64,000 nucleotides of DNA from Halomarina oriensis. GTDB taxonomy: Archaea > Halobacteriota > Halobacteria > Halobacteriales > Haloarculaceae. The notes beneath the pieces were generated by a model that worked only from the letters and a program-made list of their open reading frames with translations, did not search any database and was not told where the DNA came from. The DNA lies in the NCBI RefSeq assembly GCF_009791395.1, contig NZ_WSZK01000017.1:1-64000 (forward strand), given 5' to 3'. Positions 61,704-64,000 of this stretch are shown here, piece by piece (positions within the stretch are counted from its first letter, which is position 1; the number at the start of each line of letters is the position of its first letter). The position numbers were made by a program, and so were the translations under genes.

Positions 61704-62633
61704 ATGAGTCTCCGACGACGTGACATTCTGACGATCGGAAGCGCTTCGGCCGTCGCAGCGCTGGCTGGCTGTCTCGGTTCGACCGACGACGACACCTCCG
61801 GAAACGACAGTACGAACGACAGCGCGAACGACTCCTCGGCGGGGAGCAACCAGTCGGTCGACGAGTTCGAGACGACGGACCTCGGCCAGGACGTCTCCGT
61901 CGACGGCACCTCCGTCGCCGTCAGCGCCCCCGACGTCCGTACCTCGCTCGTCTCCGAGACGGGCCGCAAGGAGTTCGCCCTGACCAACAGCGTCGGGAGC
62001 CACTACCTCCTCGTCCGCGTCGACGCCGGCGAGGGTGGTCCCGCTCCCGAGACGTTCACACTGGTGACCGAGTCCAGCGGCAACTACGACCCCTCGACGC
62101 CGACGAACGGCAACCCGCTCGCCGAGCGCGGTGCCGCGTACGACCCCGAGAACGGCGTCTCGGGTGGCTGGCTCGCGTTCACCGTCCCCGGCGGTATCGA
62201 CTACTCGTCGGCCGCCGTCGCCGTCGACGGTACCGAGACCGGGTGGGCGCTGGGCGAGGCGGTCGTCTCCTCGCTCTCCGAGGCCGTCCCGTCGTTCACC
62301 CTGGAGAGCGTCGACGCCCCCGAATCCGTCTCGGCGGGCACGCAGTTCGACGTGACCGTGACGGTCGCAAACGGGTCGTCGACCGACGGTACGCTCCGCG
62401 GACTGGTCGACATGTCCACACCGAACTCGACGGTCAAGCCGTTCAGCGTCGACGTCGCCGGCGGTGAGACCGCGACCTACACCGAGCAGTTCTTCGCGCC
62501 GACGACGGCCGAAGAAGTCGCGTTCACGCTCCGAACCGACGGCGGGAACCAGTCCGTGAGCATCGCCATCGAGGGCGGTGGGGCGAACGGGACGAACGCG
62601 TCCGGGAACGCGACGAACAGCACCGGTAACTGA
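61704..62633 (+). CDS. Tat-exported lipoprotein with DUF4352-like fold
   Basis: 309 residues from ATG 61704; an in-frame ATG at 61677 would add nine residues before the signal. Signal SLRRRDILTIGSASAVAALA has the twin arginines and is followed by the lipobox LAGC (Cys22). After a Ser/Asp/Asn linker, two beta-sandwich domains follow: DLGQDVSVDGTSVAVSAPDV at about 55-75, and SFTLESVDAPESVSAGTQFD near residue 200. The C-terminus is Asn/Gly/Thr-rich (GANGTNASGNATNSTGN). Function unknown; DUF4352 proteins are extracellular. Confidence 0.78.
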   Translation: MSLRRRDILTIGSASAVAALAGCLGSTDDDTSGNDSTNDSANDSSAGSNQSVDEFETTDLGQDVSVDGTSVAVSAPDVRTSLVSETGRKEFALTNSVGSHYLLVRVDAGEGGPAPETFTLVTESSGNYDPSTPTNGNPLAERGAAYDPENGVSGGWLAFTVPGGIDYSSAAVAVDGTETGWALGEAVVSSLSEAVPSFTLESVDAPESVSAGTQFDVTVTVANGSSTDGTLRGLVDMSTPNSTVKPFSVDVAGGETATYTEQFFAPTTAEEVAFTLRTDGGNQSVSIAIEGGGANGTNASGNATNSTGN

Positions 62634-62655
62634 AACCCGCGACGCTCGCGGCCGC

Positions 62656-63600
62656 TCACTGCCGGTCAGACCCCAACCGTCGTGCGGGCGGCGTGTCCTC
62701 GGCGGTGATTCGCTCGCCGTCCTCTTCTTTCCACTCCCCGAGCTCTCGCGGGTCGAGGTGGACGAACACGTCGTCGACGGCGTCGACGGCGCGTATCTCC
62801 CGGACGACCGCCGTCTCGATGTCGTGGGCCTCGCCGAGCGTCAGGTCGCCTTCGATTTCGAGGTGGAGGCTGACGTCGACCTCCGGGCCGACGTGGTGGG
62901 CGACCACGTCGTGGACGCCGTGGACGTCCGGGTGGGTGAGTGCCCGCTCGATGATGTCCTCGTGGAGTTCCTCGTCGGGGGCCCGACCGACGAGGTAGCC
63001 GACGTTGTCCCGGCCGATCTCGTAGCCCGTGTAGAGGATGCCCAGCGCGACCACGCCGCCCGCGAGCGGGTCGAACACCGGGTAGCCGAGCGCCGCCCCG
63101 AGCACGCCGACCAGCGCAGCGCTCGCGGTGAGGATGTCCGCCCGGTTGTCGAGAGCGGTCGCCCGGAGCGCCGGCGAGCGATGGGTGTCGGCCATCCGAG
63201 CGCAGTACCGATAGAGGAGGTACTTCACGACCGCACTGGCCGCGAGGACGCCGGCGGCCAGCGGCCCGGCGACGGCCGTCCCGCCCGCGAGAACCGACTG
63301 GACGGCCTGCCAGAGCACGCCGACGCCGGCGACGGCGATGCCGATGGCGACGACCAGCGAGACGAACGGTTCGATGCGCTCGTGCCCGTGTGGATGCCCG
63401 TCGTCGGCCGGTTGGGTCGTCAGGTAGAGGCCGGCGACGATGACGAGACTGTACGCGGTGTCGGCGAGGCTGTTGATGGCTTCCCCACCCACCGCGAGAC
63501 TGTCCGTCGAGAGGTAGACCGCGCCCTTCGCGAGCGCCAGCAGGAGGTTGACGCCGAGGACGAGCACTCCGACCCGTCTGAGCGCCGTGACGCGGTCCAT
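62656..63600 (-). CDS. Cation diffusion facilitator transporter
   Basis: 314 residues. CDF family with six helices: GVLVLGVNLLLALAKGAVYL, SLAVGGEAINSLADTAYSLV (ion-site H/D replaced by NSLAD), HPHGHERIEPFVSLVVAIG (His-rich loop), and the second half ALRATALDNRADILTASAAL with the site Asn-x3-Asp. C-terminal cytoplasmic dimerisation domain with HVGPEVDVSLHLEIEGDLTL and VFVHLDPRELGEWKEEDGER. Exports Zn, Mn or Co against protons. In site A the residues differ from classical HD-HD, so metal choice is open. Confidence 0.88.
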   Translation of the reverse strand: MDRVTALRRVGVLVLGVNLLLALAKGAVYLSTDSLAVGGEAINSLADTAYSLVIVAGLYLTTQPADDGHPHGHERIEPFVSLVVAIGIAVAGVGVLWQAVQSVLAGGTAVAGPLAAGVLAASAVVKYLLYRYCARMADTHRSPALRATALDNRADILTASAALVGVLGAALGYPVFDPLAGGVVALGILYTGYEIGRDNVGYLVGRAPDEELHEDIIERALTHPDVHGVHDVVAHHVGPEVDVSLHLEIEGDLTLGEAHDIETAVVREIRAVDAVDDVFVHLDPRELGEWKEEDGERITAEDTPPARRLGSDRQ

Positions 63601-63698
63601 ATCGCCCCGTTAGACACTCCGAGGTAAAGGCGCTGTGGGCTGTGCCGGACGAATCCCGGAGTTAGACGGGTCGAAACTTCGACCCGGAGGCGGGGTGC

Positions 63699-64000
63699 TC
63701 ACCGGAGTCTGACCGCGCCCGAGTCACCGACCGTCGCCCCCTCCTGGGCGGCGAACGCCTCGTGGAGACGGTCGTAGGTGTCCTCGACGGCCTCGACGAT
63801 GACCTTCGTCCCGCCGACGACGGGCATGAAGTTGGTGTCGCCGTCCCAGCGCGGGACGACGTGGGTGTGGAGGTGGTCTTCGATGGACCCGCCGGCGGCC
63901 CGCCGAGGTTCAACCCCGCGTTGAACGCCTGTGGCGAGAGCGCCGTCTCCAGTGCGTCGAACGTCCGCTGTTTGAGGCGGGCGTGGTCGAGCAGTTGCTC
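63699..64000 (-). pseudogene. HIT-family hydrolase, frameshifted and cut by window end
   Basis: Upstream part (64000 to about 63905) reads [20 protein letters not shown] then NAGLNLGG; after one extra base the other frame gives [20 protein letters not shown], then [20 protein letters not shown] and ends RLR with TGA at 63699. The motif HLHTH is the histidine triad of HIT proteins such as Ap4A hydrolases. One base seems missing in the G run about 63896-63903 (minus strand GGCGGGCCGCC, expected GGCGGGGCCGCC). Gene start lies beyond 64000. Either a genuine mutation or a sequencing error in a G run. Confidence 0.6.

Overview
This window is chromosomal DNA from a haloarchaeon (class Halobacteria). 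Evidence: G+C is high with G or C in nearly every third codon position; the proteins are very acidic (Asp/Glu rich); several lipoproteins have twin-arginine signals; many genes begin at the first ATG about 25-30 bases after an A/T-rich TATA element, as expected for leaderless mRNAs; and gene content is typical of the class (HerA/NurA, GatD, a SAMP-type small modifier, beta-RFAP synthase, archaeal Vms1, fused siroheme decarboxylase). I cannot name genus or species. I saw no tRNA, rRNA, CRISPR array, complete insertion sequence or replication origin. About 75 protein genes can be supported.

Layout. 1-1173: tail of a cold-shock protein, a small conserved protein, and a short zinc-finger gene divergent from the haem genes. 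1280-4407: haem operon (siroheme decarboxylase, precorrin-2 dehydrogenase, glutamyl-tRNA reductase). 4498-8310: NurA nuclease and HerA translocase flanking an oppositely oriented small gene. 8383-12915: universal stress protein, secreted beta-helix protein, EamA transporter, RNase H-like protein. 12916-14309: an island of visibly lower G+C carrying a stand-alone Cdc48 N-domain protein. 14310-28866: mixed metabolism (beta-RFAP synthase, glycosyltransferase, aldehyde dehydrogenase, ThDP enzyme, zinc-type alcohol dehydrogenase, MogA/MoaB protein, NAD(P) epimerase, aldo/keto reductase, MBL hydrolase) mixed with small membrane proteins and lipoproteins. 28876-31771: pyrG-guaA-DUF7126 nucleotide operon. 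31935-36896: truncated globin, PspA-like coiled-coil protein, lipoprotein and membrane proteins. 37035-43012: threonyl-tRNA synthetase, a coupled DgcN/DgcA-like pair, a UspA protein, Vms1 and DUF5802. 43155-49656: membrane and secreted proteins, an HTH regulator, a rhodanese, gatD and a GNAT protein. 49700-56001: SAMP-like protein, a divergent potassium-channel/RCK-C locus and an HPP-Usp-Usp fusion. 56096-64000: lipoproteins, nucleoside phosphorylase, HAD hydrolase, DUF63, deoC, a tRNA methylthiotransferase, a cation diffusion facilitator and a broken HIT gene cut by the window edge.

How genes work together. The haem operon covers the first committed step (HemA) and the siroheme branch (precorrin-2 oxidation, siroheme decarboxylation). 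HerA and NurA form the archaeal end-resection machine. uridine/purine phosphorylase and DeoC, a few kb apart, can both feed nucleoside salvage. The potassium-channel gene carries only an RCK-N domain, while its two divergent neighbours are membrane proteins with RCK-C type ends, so the three may act together.

Most unusual items: the Cdc48 N-domain protein without an ATPase in the low-G+C island, the split channel/RCK locus, two single-base frameshifts (54211-54495 and 63699-64000), and an archaeal DgcN-DgcA pair.
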